Shown here: positions 1 to 8,940 of the stretch, piece after piece | How positions within the stretch are numbered: position 1 is the stretch's first letter | How the letters are laid out: every line of letters begins with the position of its first letter | Assembly: GCA_000244995.1 (NCBI GenBank) | Contig: CM001438.1 | Location: 922,921-986,920 of the forward strand | Direction of reading: 5' to 3' | DNA from: Burkholderiales bacterium JOSHI_001 | Lineage (GTDB): Bacteria > Pseudomonadota > Gammaproteobacteria > Burkholderiales > Burkholderiaceae_C | Length of the DNA: 64,000 nt | Notes under the pieces: generated by a model | Database searches by the model: none | Told to the model about the DNA's origin: nothing | The model's input: the letters and a program-made list of their open reading frames with translations, nothing else | Made by a program: the position numbers and the translations under genes

Positions 1-1193
1 CCACCCGCACCCGCGTGCTGGTGGTGGGCGGTGGCTTCGGCGGCGCCACCGCGGCCAAGTACCTGCGCCTGTTTTCCGACCAGAAGGTGGAGGTGGTGCT
101 GGTGGAGCCCAACGCGGCCTTCATCAGCTGCCCCTTGAGCAACCTGGTGCTGGGCGGCAGCAGCACCCTGGGTGACATCACCCGCGGCTACGACGGCCTG
201 TCAGCGCGCCACGGCGTGCGGGTGGTGAAGGACATGGTCTCGGCCATCGACCCCGAACGCCGCGTGGCCACGCTGGCCAGCGGCCCCACCATCGCCTACG
301 ACCGGCTGATCCTGGCCCCGGGCATCGACATGGTGTGGGACAGCGTGCAGGGCCTGCGCGCCGCCAACGCCGAAGGCCGCATCCTGCAGGCCTGGAAGGC
401 CGGCGCCGAGACCGCCGCGCTCCGCCGCCAGCTGGAGGCCATGCCCGACGGCGGCGTGTTCGCCATCACCATCCCCGAGGCGCCCTACCGCTGCCCGCCC
501 GGGCCCTATGAACGTGCCTGCCAGGTGGCCAGCTACTTCAAGGCCGCCAAGCCGCGTTCCAAGGTGCTGATCCTGGACGCCAACCCGGACGTCACGTCCA
601 AGCCCGCGCTGTTCAAGAAGGTGTGGGCCGACCAGTACGCCGGCATCGTGGAATACCGCCCGCAGCACAAGGCGGTGGCGGTGGACGCCAAGACCAGCAC
701 CGTGAAGTTCGAGGTGCAGGACGATGTGAAGGCCGACGTGCTGAATGTGCTGCCCACCATGCGGGCCGGCCTCGTGGCCCAGCAGGCCGGGCTGGCCAAC
801 AAGAACGCGCGCTGGTGCGGGGTGAAATACCTCAGCTTTGAATCCGAGGTGGCACCGGGCATCCACGTCATTGGCGACAGCATCCAGGTGGCGCCCGCCA
901 TGCCCAAGAGCGCGCACATGGCCAACAGCCACGCCAAGGTGGCGGCCGCCGCGGTGGTGGCGCAGCTGGCCGGCTGGCCGCTGAACCCGGCGCCCATGCT
1001 CACCAACACCTGCTACAGCTTCACCGACGCGCGCAACGTGGTGCACGTGGCCAGCGTGCACGCCTACGACGCGGCGGAGGCCACCTTCAAGACCGTGCCC
1101 GGCTCGGGCGGGCTGTCCACTGCGCCGAACGAGCGCGAGGGCGAATTCGCCTGGAACTGGGCCCGCACGATCTGGGCAGACTCGCTGGCCTGA
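1..1193 (+). CDS. fccB: FCSD-type flavoprotein (flavocytochrome c sulfide dehydrogenase flavoprotein subunit), 5' partial
   Basis: FAD-dependent oxidoreductase of the flavocytochrome c/sulfide dehydrogenase family, which in known members oxidises sulfide in the periplasm and passes electrons to a c-type cytochrome. The dinucleotide-binding motif VVGGGFGGATAAKYLR lies at the very start, so the gene begins upstream of the window; the frame is open from base 3 (T-R-T-R before the motif). Further family-like blocks are FISCPLSNLVLGG (the active-site Cys region), YDRLILAPGI, EAPYRCPPGPYERAC (second redox-Cys region) and IHVIGDS near the C-terminus. The tail CYSFTDARNVVHVASVH fits the FCSD C-terminal domain. 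The usual twin-arginine signal and the cytochrome partner gene would lie outside the window. Whether it acts on sulfide or belongs to a Sox cluster (SoxF) cannot be decided here. Confidence 0.8.
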   Translation, partial: TRTRVLVVGGGFGGATAAKYLRLFSDQKVEVVLVEPNAAFISCPLSNLVLGGSSTLGDITRGYDGLSARHGVRVVKDMVSAIDPERRVATLASGPTIAYDRLILAPGIDMVWDSVQGLRAANAEGRILQAWKAGAETAALRRQLEAMPDGGVFAITIPEAPYRCPPGPYERACQVASYFKAAKPRSKVLILDANPDVTSKPALFKKVWADQYAGIVEYRPQHKAVAVDAKTSTVKFEVQDDVKADVLNVLPTMRAGLVAQQAGLANKNARWCGVKYLSFESEVAPGIHVIGDSIQVAPAMPKSAHMANSHAKVAAAAVVAQLAGWPLNPAPMLTNTCYSFTDARNVVHVASVHAYDAAEATFKTVPGSGGLSTAPNEREGEFAWNWARTIWADSLA

Positions 1194-1465
1194 TGGTCCG
1201 GGATCAAGCCGCTGCCAGGGGTTTACCCGGGTACGGCATGGTCCTTGCGAACCGGTCCCCCGGGTTCGTCCTTCGCCCATGCCGGGGGTGCATGCCGCCA
1301 CGCCACATGTGCATTGGCGGAGTTCGACCCAAAACCGATACAGTCCGCCCCCAGTCACTGCGCCGGGCCACCGCCCGGGTCTGCGGGCAAACGCCGACAT
1401 CGCGCCCGGCCAACCCGGGCGTTGATGGGCGACCCCTCACCCTACCAACTCAAGGAGTTGTCTGC

Positions 1466-2359
1466 ATGAAGAAGACCCTCGTACTGGCCTCGCTGCTGGC
1501 GGCCGCCGGCCTGGCACAAGCCGACGACACGCTCAAGAAGATCAAGGACAGCGGCAGCGCCACCATGGGCGTGCGTGAATCCTCGGGCGCCTTGTCCTAC
1601 ACCCTGGGCGACGGCAAGTTCGCCGGCTACCACGTGGAAATCTGCTCGCGCGTGCTGGCCGATGTGCAGAAGCAACTCGGCCTGCCCAAGCTGGATGTGA
1701 AGTACCAGGTGGTCACCTCGCAGAACCGCATTCCGCTGGTGCAGAACGGCACCGTGGACATTGAATGCGGCTCCACCACCAACAACGCCACCCGCCAGAA
1801 GGACGTGTCCTTCGCCGTCACCACCTACGTGGAAGAAGTGCGCATTGCGGTCAAGGCCAACTCGGGCATCACCAGCATCGCCCAGCTGAACGGCAAGAAG
1901 GTGGCCACCACCACCGGCACCACCTCGGTGCAACTGCTGCGCAAGCACGAGAAGGGCACCGGCGTGAACTTCGACGAAGTGTTCGGCAAGGACCACGCCG
2001 ACAGCTTCCTGCTGCTGGAAAGCGGCCGTGCCGACGCCTTCGTGATGGACGGCCAGATCCTGGCCGGCAACATCGCCAAGAGCAAGGCGCCGGGCGATTT
2101 CAAGATCGTGGGCGAAGTGCTCAGCGTGGAGCCCATCGCCATCATGATCCGCAAGGACGACCCGGCCTTCAAGAAGGCGGTGGACGACAGCATCAAGGGC
2201 ATGATGAAGAGCGGCGACATCGCCAAGCTCTACGACAAGTGGTTCATGCAGCCCATCCCGCCCACCAACACCAAGGTGGGCCTGGCCGTCTCCGACGCCA
2301 CCAAGACGGCCTGGGCCAGCCCCAACGACAAGCCGGTGGAAGACTACATGAAGAAGTGA
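1466..2359 (+). CDS. gltI: glutamate/aspartate ABC transporter periplasmic substrate-binding protein
   Basis: Periplasmic type-3 solute-binding protein (297 aa) of an acidic amino acid importer. The start is set by AAGGAG at 1452-1457, eight bases ahead of ATG 1466, and by the Sec signal peptide MKKTLVLASLLAAAGLAQA that follows; the frame is open upstream to 1193 but that extension has no signal peptide. Family blocks include GVRESSGALSYTLG, the ligand-site region IECGSTTNNATRQK and FAVTTYVEEVRIAVK. The C-terminal segment IAKLYDKWFMQPIPP is typical of GltI/AatJ. It is first in gltIJKL, separated from gltJ by a hairpin-containing 141-bp gap. Glutamate/aspartate specificity is inferred from family resemblance. 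Confidence 0.9.
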   Translation: MKKTLVLASLLAAAGLAQADDTLKKIKDSGSATMGVRESSGALSYTLGDGKFAGYHVEICSRVLADVQKQLGLPKLDVKYQVVTSQNRIPLVQNGTVDIECGSTTNNATRQKDVSFAVTTYVEEVRIAVKANSGITSIAQLNGKKVATTTGTTSVQLLRKHEKGTGVNFDEVFGKDHADSFLLLESGRADAFVMDGQILAGNIAKSKAPGDFKIVGEVLSVEPIAIMIRKDDPAFKKAVDDSIKGMMKSGDIAKLYDKWFMQPIPPTNTKVGLAVSDATKTAWASPNDKPVEDYMKK

Positions 2360-2368
2360 AGCCCGGCC

Positions 2369-2389
2369 CCCGGGTGAAGACCACCCGGG
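2369..2389 (+). promoter_or_regulatory. intercistronic hairpin between gltI and gltJ
   Basis: Perfect 8-bp inverted repeat CCCGGGTG / CACCCGGG with a 5-nt loop (AAGAC), ten bases after the gltI stop. It has no T-tract, so it looks like an mRNA-stabilising or partial-attenuation hairpin of the kind often found between a binding-protein gene and its permease genes, not a full terminator. The function is inference. Confidence 0.55.
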
Positions 2390-2500
2390 TAGCCCAGGCT
2401 TGCAGCAGGCGCGCGGCTTGCAGGACACTGCAGCGCGCGCCTTCTTCATGGTGCGTACGCACCGATTTCAGGCACACCAACAACAGCCGAGGAGCCCGAC

Positions 2501-3247
2501 GTGGCCGTACCACTGGGATTGGACATCTTCTGCCGCGACACCACCGACCGTGAACTGGTGGCCAACTGCCTGAAGTCGGCGGGCGGCGACACCACCTACC
2601 TGCACTGGCTGCTGCAGGCCTGGGGCACGGCGGTCAGCCTGGCGCTGCTGGCACTGGTGGTGGCCATGGTGTTCGGCATCGGCATGGGCATCCTGCGCAC
2701 CGCACCCGGCAAAGGGCTGGCTTTCCTGGGCGAAGCCTGGACCGAGCTGTTCCGCAACATCCCGCTGATCGTGCAGCTGTTCATCTGGTACTTCGTGGTG
2801 CCGGGCCTGTTCCCGGCGCTGAAGGCCCTGCCCAGTTTCGTGCTGGCCTTCATCGGCCTGGGGCTGTTCACGTCGGCGCGCATCTCCGAACAGGTGAAGG
2901 CCGGCATCCAGGCCTTGCCGCGCGGCCAGCGCTACGCCGGCCTGGCCATGGGCTTGACGCTGCCGCAGACCTACCGGTACGTGCTGCTGCCATCGGCCTT
3001 TCGCATCATCATCCCGCCGCTCACCAGCGAGAGCATGAACATCATCAAGAACTCGTCGGTGGCCTTCGCGGTCAGCGTGCCCGAACTGACCATGTTCGCG
3101 CGCCAGGCGGGTGAAGAGACCTCGCAGCCGGTGCTGATGTTCCTGGCGGTGACGCTGCTGTACTTCGTCTCCGCCTTCGCGGTGAACCGGGTGATGAAAT
3201 GGGTGGAGGTGCGCGTGCGCATCCCCGGCACCTCAGGGGGCAAGTGA
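2501..3247 (+). CDS. gltJ: glutamate/aspartate ABC transporter permease 1
   Basis: Inner-membrane permease of the HisMQ family (248 aa). GTG start at 2501 behind a GAGGAG-like site. The protein has several hydrophobic segments, the first around residues 42-65, the motif ELFRNIPLIVQLFIWYF typical of GltJ, and the EAA-type loop region GQRYAGLAMGLTLPQTYRYV that contacts the ATPase. It is followed by gltK with a one-base gap, so the two permeases are probably translationally coupled. It is expected to pair with GltK to form the channel of the importer. Confidence 0.9.
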   Translation: MAVPLGLDIFCRDTTDRELVANCLKSAGGDTTYLHWLLQAWGTAVSLALLALVVAMVFGIGMGILRTAPGKGLAFLGEAWTELFRNIPLIVQLFIWYFVVPGLFPALKALPSFVLAFIGLGLFTSARISEQVKAGIQALPRGQRYAGLAMGLTLPQTYRYVLLPSAFRIIIPPLTSESMNIIKNSSVAFAVSVPELTMFARQAGEETSQPVLMFLAVTLLYFVSAFAVNRVMKWVEVRVRIPGTSGGK

Positions 3248-3248
3248 C

Positions 3249-3914
3249 ATGAACATCGACTTCGGCTTCCTGACCTGGGAGGTGCTGCGCAGTTATGTGG
3301 CCAGCGGCCTGGCCTTTTCCGTGCAGCTCACGCTGGTGGCCATGCTGGGCGGCATTGCGCTGGGCACGGTGCTGGCGCTGATGCGCCTGTCGGGCAACAA
3401 GCTGCTGGAACTGCCCGCCACCATCTATGTGGACACGCTGCGCTCGGTGCCCCTGGTGATGGTGATCATGTGGTTCTTCCTGATCATCCCCTTCCTGATC
3501 GGCCGGCCCATCGGGGCCGAGGTGTCGGCGGTGGTGACCTTCACGCTGTTCGAGGCCGCGTACTACAGCGAAATCATGCGCGCCGGCATCCAGAGCGTGC
3601 CCAAGGGCCAGACCTATGCCGGCTTCGCGCTCGGCATGACCTACAGCCAGACCACCAAGCTGGTGGTGCTGCCCCAGGCCTTCCGCAACATGCTGCCGGT
3701 GCTGCTGACCCAGACCATCATCCTGTTCCAGGACACGTCCCTGGTGTATGCCATTGGCGCGTATGACCTGCTGAAGGGCTTCGAAAGCGTGGGCCGCAAC
3801 TTCAACCGCCCGGTGGAAACCTACCTGGTGGCCGCGCTGGTGTACTTCGTCATCTGCTTCTCGCTGTCGCAAATGGTGCGCAGGCTGCAGAAAAAAATCC
3901 AGATCATCCGCTGA
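3249..3914 (+). CDS. gltK: glutamate/aspartate ABC transporter permease 2
   Basis: Second HisMQ-type permease (221 aa). ATG 3249 is one base after the gltJ stop. Visible marks are DTLRSVPLVMVIMWFF, the EAA-like loop GQTYAGFALGMTYSQTTKLV, and FQDTSLVYAIGAYDLL near the C-terminus, all typical of GltK. Its neighbours gltJ and gltL lie on the same strand at tight spacing. It forms the heterodimeric membrane channel with GltJ. Confidence 0.9.
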   Translation: MNIDFGFLTWEVLRSYVASGLAFSVQLTLVAMLGGIALGTVLALMRLSGNKLLELPATIYVDTLRSVPLVMVIMWFFLIIPFLIGRPIGAEVSAVVTFTLFEAAYYSEIMRAGIQSVPKGQTYAGFALGMTYSQTTKLVVLPQAFRNMLPVLLTQTIILFQDTSLVYAIGAYDLLKGFESVGRNFNRPVETYLVAALVYFVICFSLSQMVRRLQKKIQIIR

Positions 3915-3929
3915 CCGGAGAAGACCCCC

Positions 3930-4664
<735 letters not shown>

Positions 4665-4691
4665 TACCTCTGGCGTCGCCGCCCCGGCCCG

Positions 4692-5423
4692 TCATTTCCA
4701 GCCCAACGGCTTGGCCCACCCCGTGTATTCCTTGGCCAGCGGCCGGGCATAGTCCCCCTGCTTGCTGGTGGCGAGCTTCAGCCCCACCAGCGCGCGCGCC
4801 AGGTGCACCGCGGCGCTGACGCCGTCGATCACCGGCACGCCCAGGCGCTGCTGCAGCGTGGCGCACAGCGCGGCCATGCCGCCGCAGCCCAGCACTATTG
4901 ATCCGCTGCGGTCCCGCGCCAGAGCCTCCCTCGCCGCGGCCTCGATCTGCGGCACGCAGGCCGCGCCATCGCCTTCCAGCGCCAGCACCGGGATGTCGGT
5001 GCCGTGGATGCCACGGCAGCGGCGCTCGAAGCCGTATTTGTGCACCAGGTGCTCGGCGATGATGCAGGTGCGGGTCATGGTGGTCACCACCGAAAAGCCG
5101 GTGGACACCAGGCAGGCGGCGTGGAAGGCGGCTTCGGCAATGCCCAGCACCGGCACGTTGGCGGCTTCGCGCGCGGCGTCCAGCCCCGGGTCGCCGAAGC
5201 AGGCGATGACGATGGCGTCGGCGCTGGCGCCATGCAACTTCACCTGTTCGGCCACGCCGGCCGCGGCCACGGCCTCGTCGTAGAAGCCTTCGATGCTGCG
5301 GGGCCCGAAGCTGGGCTGGGTGGCGGTGATGGCCATGCCCGGCCCGGCGGATTCGCGCGCGGCCTGCGCCATCGCCTGGGTCATGGCCTCGGACGTGTTC
5401 GGGTTGATCAGCAGCAGTTTCAT
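4692..5423 (-). CDS. Asp/Glu/hydantoin racemase family protein
   Basis: Cofactor-independent two-cysteine racemase family (243 aa). ATG at 5423 follows GAGG-rich sequence and gives the classic N-terminus MKLLLINPNTSEAM; the frame continues upstream to 5480 but without family sequence. The two catalytic-type cysteines are in IVIACFGDPGLDAAR and VLGCGGMAALC, as in hydantoin and allantoin racemases. It is divergent from a PotABCD-like importer, and the 194-bp region between them carries two copies of a GntR-like half-palindrome. The context suggests a job in taking up and processing a hydantoin or ureide-type nitrogen compound; the exact substrate is not shown by the sequence. Confidence 0.8.
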   Translation of the reverse strand: MKLLLINPNTSEAMTQAMAQAARESAGPGMAITATQPSFGPRSIEGFYDEAVAAAGVAEQVKLHGASADAIVIACFGDPGLDAAREAANVPVLGIAEAAFHAACLVSTGFSVVTTMTRTCIIAEHLVHKYGFERRCRGIHGTDIPVLALEGDGAACVPQIEAAAREALARDRSGSIVLGCGGMAALCATLQQRLGVPVIDGVSAAVHLARALVGLKLATSKQGDYARPLAKEYTGWAKPLGWK

Positions 5424-5447
5424 CGCCTCACGCCTTCCCTCGGTGCA

Positions 5448-5461
5448 GGATTGCATACAAA
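5448..5461 (+). promoter_or_regulatory. putative GntR operator, copy 1
   Basis: The 14-mer GGATTGCATACAAA, repeated exactly at 5583-5596. Its core TTGCATACAA is an imperfect palindrome resembling the TTGTATACAA-type sites of FCD-type GntR regulators. It lies 25 bp upstream of the racemase ATG. The likely ligand is the GntR protein encoded at 9818-10534. Confidence 0.5.
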
Positions 5462-5537
5462 ATCGCCCGCCGTGGTGCATGCCGCCTTGGGCTGGTGCAC
5501 CCGCTTGAGAACCACGGCAAGCCTAAGCCCAGGCTGT

Positions 5538-5559
5538 CCCACACGGCAAGCTGTGTGGG
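5538..5559 (+). promoter_or_regulatory. hairpin in the divergent promoter region
   Basis: Perfect 7-bp inverted repeat CCCACAC / GTGTGGG with an 8-nt loop, between the two copies of the putative GntR operator. No T-tract follows. It may be a further regulator site or leader structure; its role is unknown. Confidence 0.35.
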
Positions 5560-5582
5560 TCCGGGGCTGGATCGTGGCACAT

Positions 5583-5596
5583 GGATTGCATACAAA
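5583..5596 (+). promoter_or_regulatory. putative GntR operator, copy 2
   Basis: Second exact copy of GGATTGCATACAAA, 135 bp from the first in the same orientation and 21 bp upstream of the transporter ATPase start. Placing one site near each divergent gene suggests joint control of the racemase and the transporter. Confidence 0.5.
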
Positions 5597-5617
5597 CCGC
5601 ACTCAAAACCCGTGCCC

Positions 5618-6655
5618 ATGTCGCAAGCGCCCGCACCCCGCTCCAAAGCCTCGCTGCAGTTGCGGCAGTTGAGCAAGCACTTTGGTGATGCGGTGGCCGT
5701 GGCCGGCATCGACCTGGACATTGCCCCCGGCGCCTACTGCTGCCTGCTGGGCCCGTCGGGCTGTGGCAAGACCAGCACGCTGCGCATGATCGCCGGGCAC
5801 GAGGTGCCCACCGCCGGCACGGTGCAATTGGCCGGGCGCGATATCACCCACCTGGGCCCGGCCGAACGCGGCACGGCCATGATGTTCCAGAGCTACGCGC
5901 TCTTTCCCCACCTGTCGGTGCTGGCCAACGTGGCCTTCAGCGCGCAGATGAAGGGCGTGGCGCGCGCCGAGCGCGAGGGCAGGGCGATGCAGTTGCTCAA
6001 GCTGGTGGCCATGGAACCCTATGCGCAGCGCCTGCCCGCCGCGCTGTCGGGCGGGCAGCAGCAGCGCGTGGCCCTGGCGCGCGCCTTGATGAGCCAGCCC
6101 CAGGTGCTGCTGCTGGACGAGCCGCTGTCGGCCCTGGACCCCTTCCTGCGCATCAAGATGCGCGCCGAGCTGCAGCGCTGGCACCGTGAACTGGGCATGA
6201 CCTTCGTGCACGTCACCCACTCGCAGGAAGAGGCCATGGCCCTGGCCGACCTGGTGGTGGTGATGAACCATGGCCGCATCGAACAAAGCGGCAGCGCGCG
6301 CGAGGTGTTCGAACGCCCGCGCACCGAGTTCGTGGCCCGCTTCATCGGCGCCCACAACGTCTTTCAGACGCCCACCGCCAAGGTGGCGGTGCGCGCCGAC
6401 AAGCTGGAACTGGTCGCCGAAAGCGAAGTCGGTGTTGGCGTGCCCGTGCAGGTGCGCGCGATCGAGTACCAGGGCGCATCGGTGAACGTGCACCTGGTGC
6501 CGCCCGGCGCCCAGGAAAGCGCCGACGACGACGCCCCCCTGCTGGCCTGGGTGGCACTGCTGAGCGACCACCGGTTCCACGCCCACCCGGTACAGCCCGG
6601 TCAGCGCCTGTCGCTGCGCTGGGCCGACGCCGACGCCCATCCCCTGCAGGCTTGA
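5618..6655 (+). CDS. PotA-like ABC transporter ATP-binding protein
   Basis: ATPase of a spermidine/putrescine-type (PotABCD) importer, 345 aa. It has Walker A GPSGCGKTS, signature [15 protein letters not shown], Walker B VLLLDEPLSALDP, the H-loop FVHVTHSQEEAMAL, and a C-terminal TOBE-like domain after about residue 240. The start is placed at ATG 5618 because homologous sequence begins just after it; the frame is open to 5495, but that segment overlaps the putative operator. It is first in a four-gene transporter operon followed by a GntR regulator. The substrate is not known; the linked racemase makes a hydantoin or ureide as plausible as a polyamine. Confidence 0.82.
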   Translation: MSQAPAPRSKASLQLRQLSKHFGDAVAVAGIDLDIAPGAYCCLLGPSGCGKTSTLRMIAGHEVPTAGTVQLAGRDITHLGPAERGTAMMFQSYALFPHLSVLANVAFSAQMKGVARAEREGRAMQLLKLVAMEPYAQRLPAALSGGQQQRVALARALMSQPQVLLLDEPLSALDPFLRIKMRAELQRWHRELGMTFVHVTHSQEEAMALADLVVVMNHGRIEQSGSAREVFERPRTEFVARFIGAHNVFQTPTAKVAVRADKLELVAESEVGVGVPVQVRAIEYQGASVNVHLVPPGAQESADDDAPLLAWVALLSDHRFHAHPVQPGQRLSLRWADADAHPLQA

Positions 6656-6696
6656 GCCTGCCCTTTTGTTCCATTCATCCAAGAGGAGCCCGCGCC

Positions 6697-7974
6697 ATGA
6701 CCGACGACACGAAGCAACCCGAACAAGCCGCCGCGCCGCGCCGCGGTTTCCTGAAGGCCGCCGCCGGTGCCGGCGTGGCCATCACCGGCTTTCCCTATGT
6801 GCACGCGCAGGGCAAGCCCACGCTGCGCTACCTGGGCACCGCGGTGAACCAGGACAAGAAGATCGCCGAGAAGTTCGAGGCCGACACCGGCATCAAGATC
6901 CAGTACGTGGCCGTCACCACCGACGACGTGACCAAGCGCGCGGTCACCGCGCCCAACAGCTTCGACCTGATCGACACCGAATACTTCAGCCTGAAGAAGA
7001 TCATCCCCACCGGCAACCTGCTGGGCATCGACACCAAGCGCATCAAGAACGCCGACAAGATCACGTCGCTGTTCACCAAGGGCGAAGTGGCCGGCAAGAA
7101 GGTGGGCGACCAGGGCACCGCGCCCAAGAAGGTGATGTACCTGGAAAAGCCCGACAGCAAGACCTTCAGCGCCCAGCCCACGCAGTTCATGACGCTGATC
7201 CCCACCGTGTACAACGCCGACACGCTGGGCATCCGCCCCGACCTGATCAAGCGCCCGATCGAAAGCTGGAAGGAACTGCTGAACCCCGAGTTCAAGGGCA
7301 AGGCCGCCATCCTGAACATCCCCAGCATTGGCATCATGGACGCGGCCATGGTGGTGGAGGCGATGGGCATCTACAAGTACCCCGACAAGGGGAACATGAC
7401 CAAGAAGGAAATCGACCTCACCATCAAGACGCTGATCGAAGCCAAGAAGGCCGGCCAGTTCCGCAGCCTGTGGAAGGACTTCAACGAAAGCGTCAACCTG
7501 ATGGCCAGTGGCGAGGTGGTGATCCAGAGCATGTGGAGCCCGGCCGTCACCGCGGTGCGCACCAAGGGCATCGCCTGCACCTTCCAGCCGCTGAAGGAAG
7601 GCTACCGCGCCTGGGCCGCCGGTTTCGGCGTGCCCAAGACCCTGCAGGGCAAGCAGCTGGACGCGGCCTACGAATTCATCAACTGGTTCCTGGACGGCTG
7701 GGCCGGCGCCTACCTCAACCGCCAGGGCTACTACAGCGCCGTGCTGGAAACCGCCAAGGCCAAGATGGAGGCCTACGAGTGGGCCTACTGGATGGAGGGC
7801 AAGCCCGCGGCCATGGACATCAAGAGCCCCAACGGCGACCTGCTGGCCAAGGCCGGCGCGGTGCGCGACGGCGGCAGCTACGAGCAGCGCATGGGCGGCA
7901 TTGCCTGCTGGAATGCCATCATGGACGAGAACGTCTACATGGTCCAAAAGTGGAACGAATTTGTTGCTGCATGA
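6697..7974 (+). CDS. PotD-like extracellular solute-binding protein with Tat signal
   Basis: Binding protein of the PotD/family-1 type (425 aa), long for the family. ATG 6697 follows AAGAGGAG. The N-terminus carries a twin-arginine signal (PRRGFLKAAAGAGVAITGF, then YVHAQ), so the protein is probably exported folded. The body starts KPTLRYLGTAVNQD and includes ESWKELLNPEFKGKAAILNI, usual in this group. It sits between the ATPase and two permease genes of the same operon. The ligand is unknown. Confidence 0.82.
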   Translation: MTDDTKQPEQAAAPRRGFLKAAAGAGVAITGFPYVHAQGKPTLRYLGTAVNQDKKIAEKFEADTGIKIQYVAVTTDDVTKRAVTAPNSFDLIDTEYFSLKKIIPTGNLLGIDTKRIKNADKITSLFTKGEVAGKKVGDQGTAPKKVMYLEKPDSKTFSAQPTQFMTLIPTVYNADTLGIRPDLIKRPIESWKELLNPEFKGKAAILNIPSIGIMDAAMVVEAMGIYKYPDKGNMTKKEIDLTIKTLIEAKKAGQFRSLWKDFNESVNLMASGEVVIQSMWSPAVTAVRTKGIACTFQPLKEGYRAWAAGFGVPKTLQGKQLDAAYEFINWFLDGWAGAYLNRQGYYSAVLETAKAKMEAYEWAYWMEGKPAAMDIKSPNGDLLAKAGAVRDGGSYEQRMGGIACWNAIMDENVYMVQKWNEFVAA

Positions 7975-7986
7975 CGCGCGGGACTG

Positions 7987-8940
7987 ATGCAAAGCGCAGC
8001 TGATCCAAGCGGGCGCCGCGGATCCGGCTCTGCCGGTCCGCCGGGGCCGCCCCCCTGGGGGGGAGCGCCGAAGGCGTTGCGGGGGGGGGCCTGGCTCCAA
8101 GCCGCGCCCCTGGCGGCTGTGTTTGTGCTGTTCTTCCTGGTGCCGCTGGGGCTGATCGTGATGGTCAGCTTCTGGACGGCCACCGACTACGAGCTGATCC
8201 CCGCCTTCAGCCTGCAAAGCTACAAGGACATCGTTGGCCACTGCGGCAGCGAAGGCGACGCCTGCGTGATGCTGCGCACCTACTGGTCCACGCTGAAGCT
8301 GAGCGTCATCACCTGGGCCATCACCTTCGTGCTGGGCTTCGCGGTGGCCTACTTCCTGGCCTTCCATGTGCGCAGCACGCTGATGCAGACGGTGCTGTTC
8401 ATCGTTTGCACTGTGCCCTTCTGGACCAGCAATGTCATCCGCATGATTTCCTGGATTCCGCTGCTGGGCCGCAACGGCCTGGTGAACGACGCGCTGGTGG
8501 GCGCGGGCGTGGTGGACCAGCCGGTGGAGTGGCTGCTGTTTTCCAACTTCTCGGTGGTGCTGGCCTTCGTGCACCTGTACACCATGTTCATGATCGTGCC
8601 CATCTTCAACTCGATGATGCGCATCGACCGCGCGCTGATCGAAGCCGCACGCGACGCCGGCGCCAGCGGCTGGCAGACCGTGCTGCACGTGGTGCTGCCG
8701 CTGTGCAAGACGGGCATCGTCATCGGCAGCATCTTCGTGCTGGCGCTGGTGATGGGCGACTTCGTCACCGTGGGTGTGATGGGCGGGCAGCAGATCGCCA
8801 GCGTGGGCAAGGTCATCCAGACCCAGGCCGGCGTGCTGCAGTTCCCGGCGGCGGCGGCCAACGCGGTGGTGCTGCTGGCGGCCGTGCTGCTGATGATCGT
8901 GGCGCTGACGAGATTGGTCGATTTGAGGAAAGAGCTGTGA
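7987..8940 (+). CDS. PotB-like ABC transporter permease with repeat-derived N-terminus
   Basis: Inner-membrane permease (317 aa) of the PotB class. Recognisable sequence begins near residue 36 (LQAAPLAAVFVLFFLVPLGL, first membrane segment), with the EAA-type loop EAARDAGASGWQTVLHVVLPL near residues 219-239. The first 35 residues (Gly/Pro/Ala-rich) are encoded by a G- and C-run repeat at 8018-8091 and look like read-through of an inserted intergenic element. A run of nine G lies inside this part. ATG 7987 is the only ATG upstream in frame; starting at GTG 8119 would cut the first membrane segment. The stop overlaps the GTG start of the next permease. Confidence 0.8.
   Translation: MQSAADPSGRRGSGSAGPPGPPPWGGAPKALRGGAWLQAAPLAAVFVLFFLVPLGLIVMVSFWTATDYELIPAFSLQSYKDIVGHCGSEGDACVMLRTYWSTLKLSVITWAITFVLGFAVAYFLAFHVRSTLMQTVLFIVCTVPFWTSNVIRMISWIPLLGRNGLVNDALVGAGVVDQPVEWLLFSNFSVVLAFVHLYTMFMIVPIFNSMMRIDRALIEAARDAGASGWQTVLHVVLPLCKTGIVIGSIFVLALVMGDFVTVGVMGGQQIASVGKVIQTQAGVLQFPAAAANAVVLLAAVLLMIVALTRLVDLRKEL
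8018..8091 (+). repeat. G/C-run palindromic element within the permease 5' end
   Basis: Stretch of self-complementary G/C runs: GGGGCC, a C6 run at 8050-8055, G7 at 8057-8063, the small hairpin CGCCGAAGGCG, then G9 at 8081-8089. From memory, sequences of this kind recur between genes in Comamonadaceae and relatives; I cannot confirm copies here. It is read in frame as the permease N-terminus. Confidence 0.5.

Noticed and set aside
1193-1465. N-terminal extension of the gltI frame
   Set aside because: The true start at 1466 has AAGGAG and a signal peptide; the extension shows no family sequence.
7987-8017. Short repeat of coding sequence suggesting a separate leader gene before the permease
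   Set aside because: The frame is continuous with the permease and has no stop; better explained as an N-terminal extension through an inserted element.
6601-8688. 695-aa antisense frame across binding protein and permease
   Set aside because: Spans two genes with strong family sequence on the plus strand.
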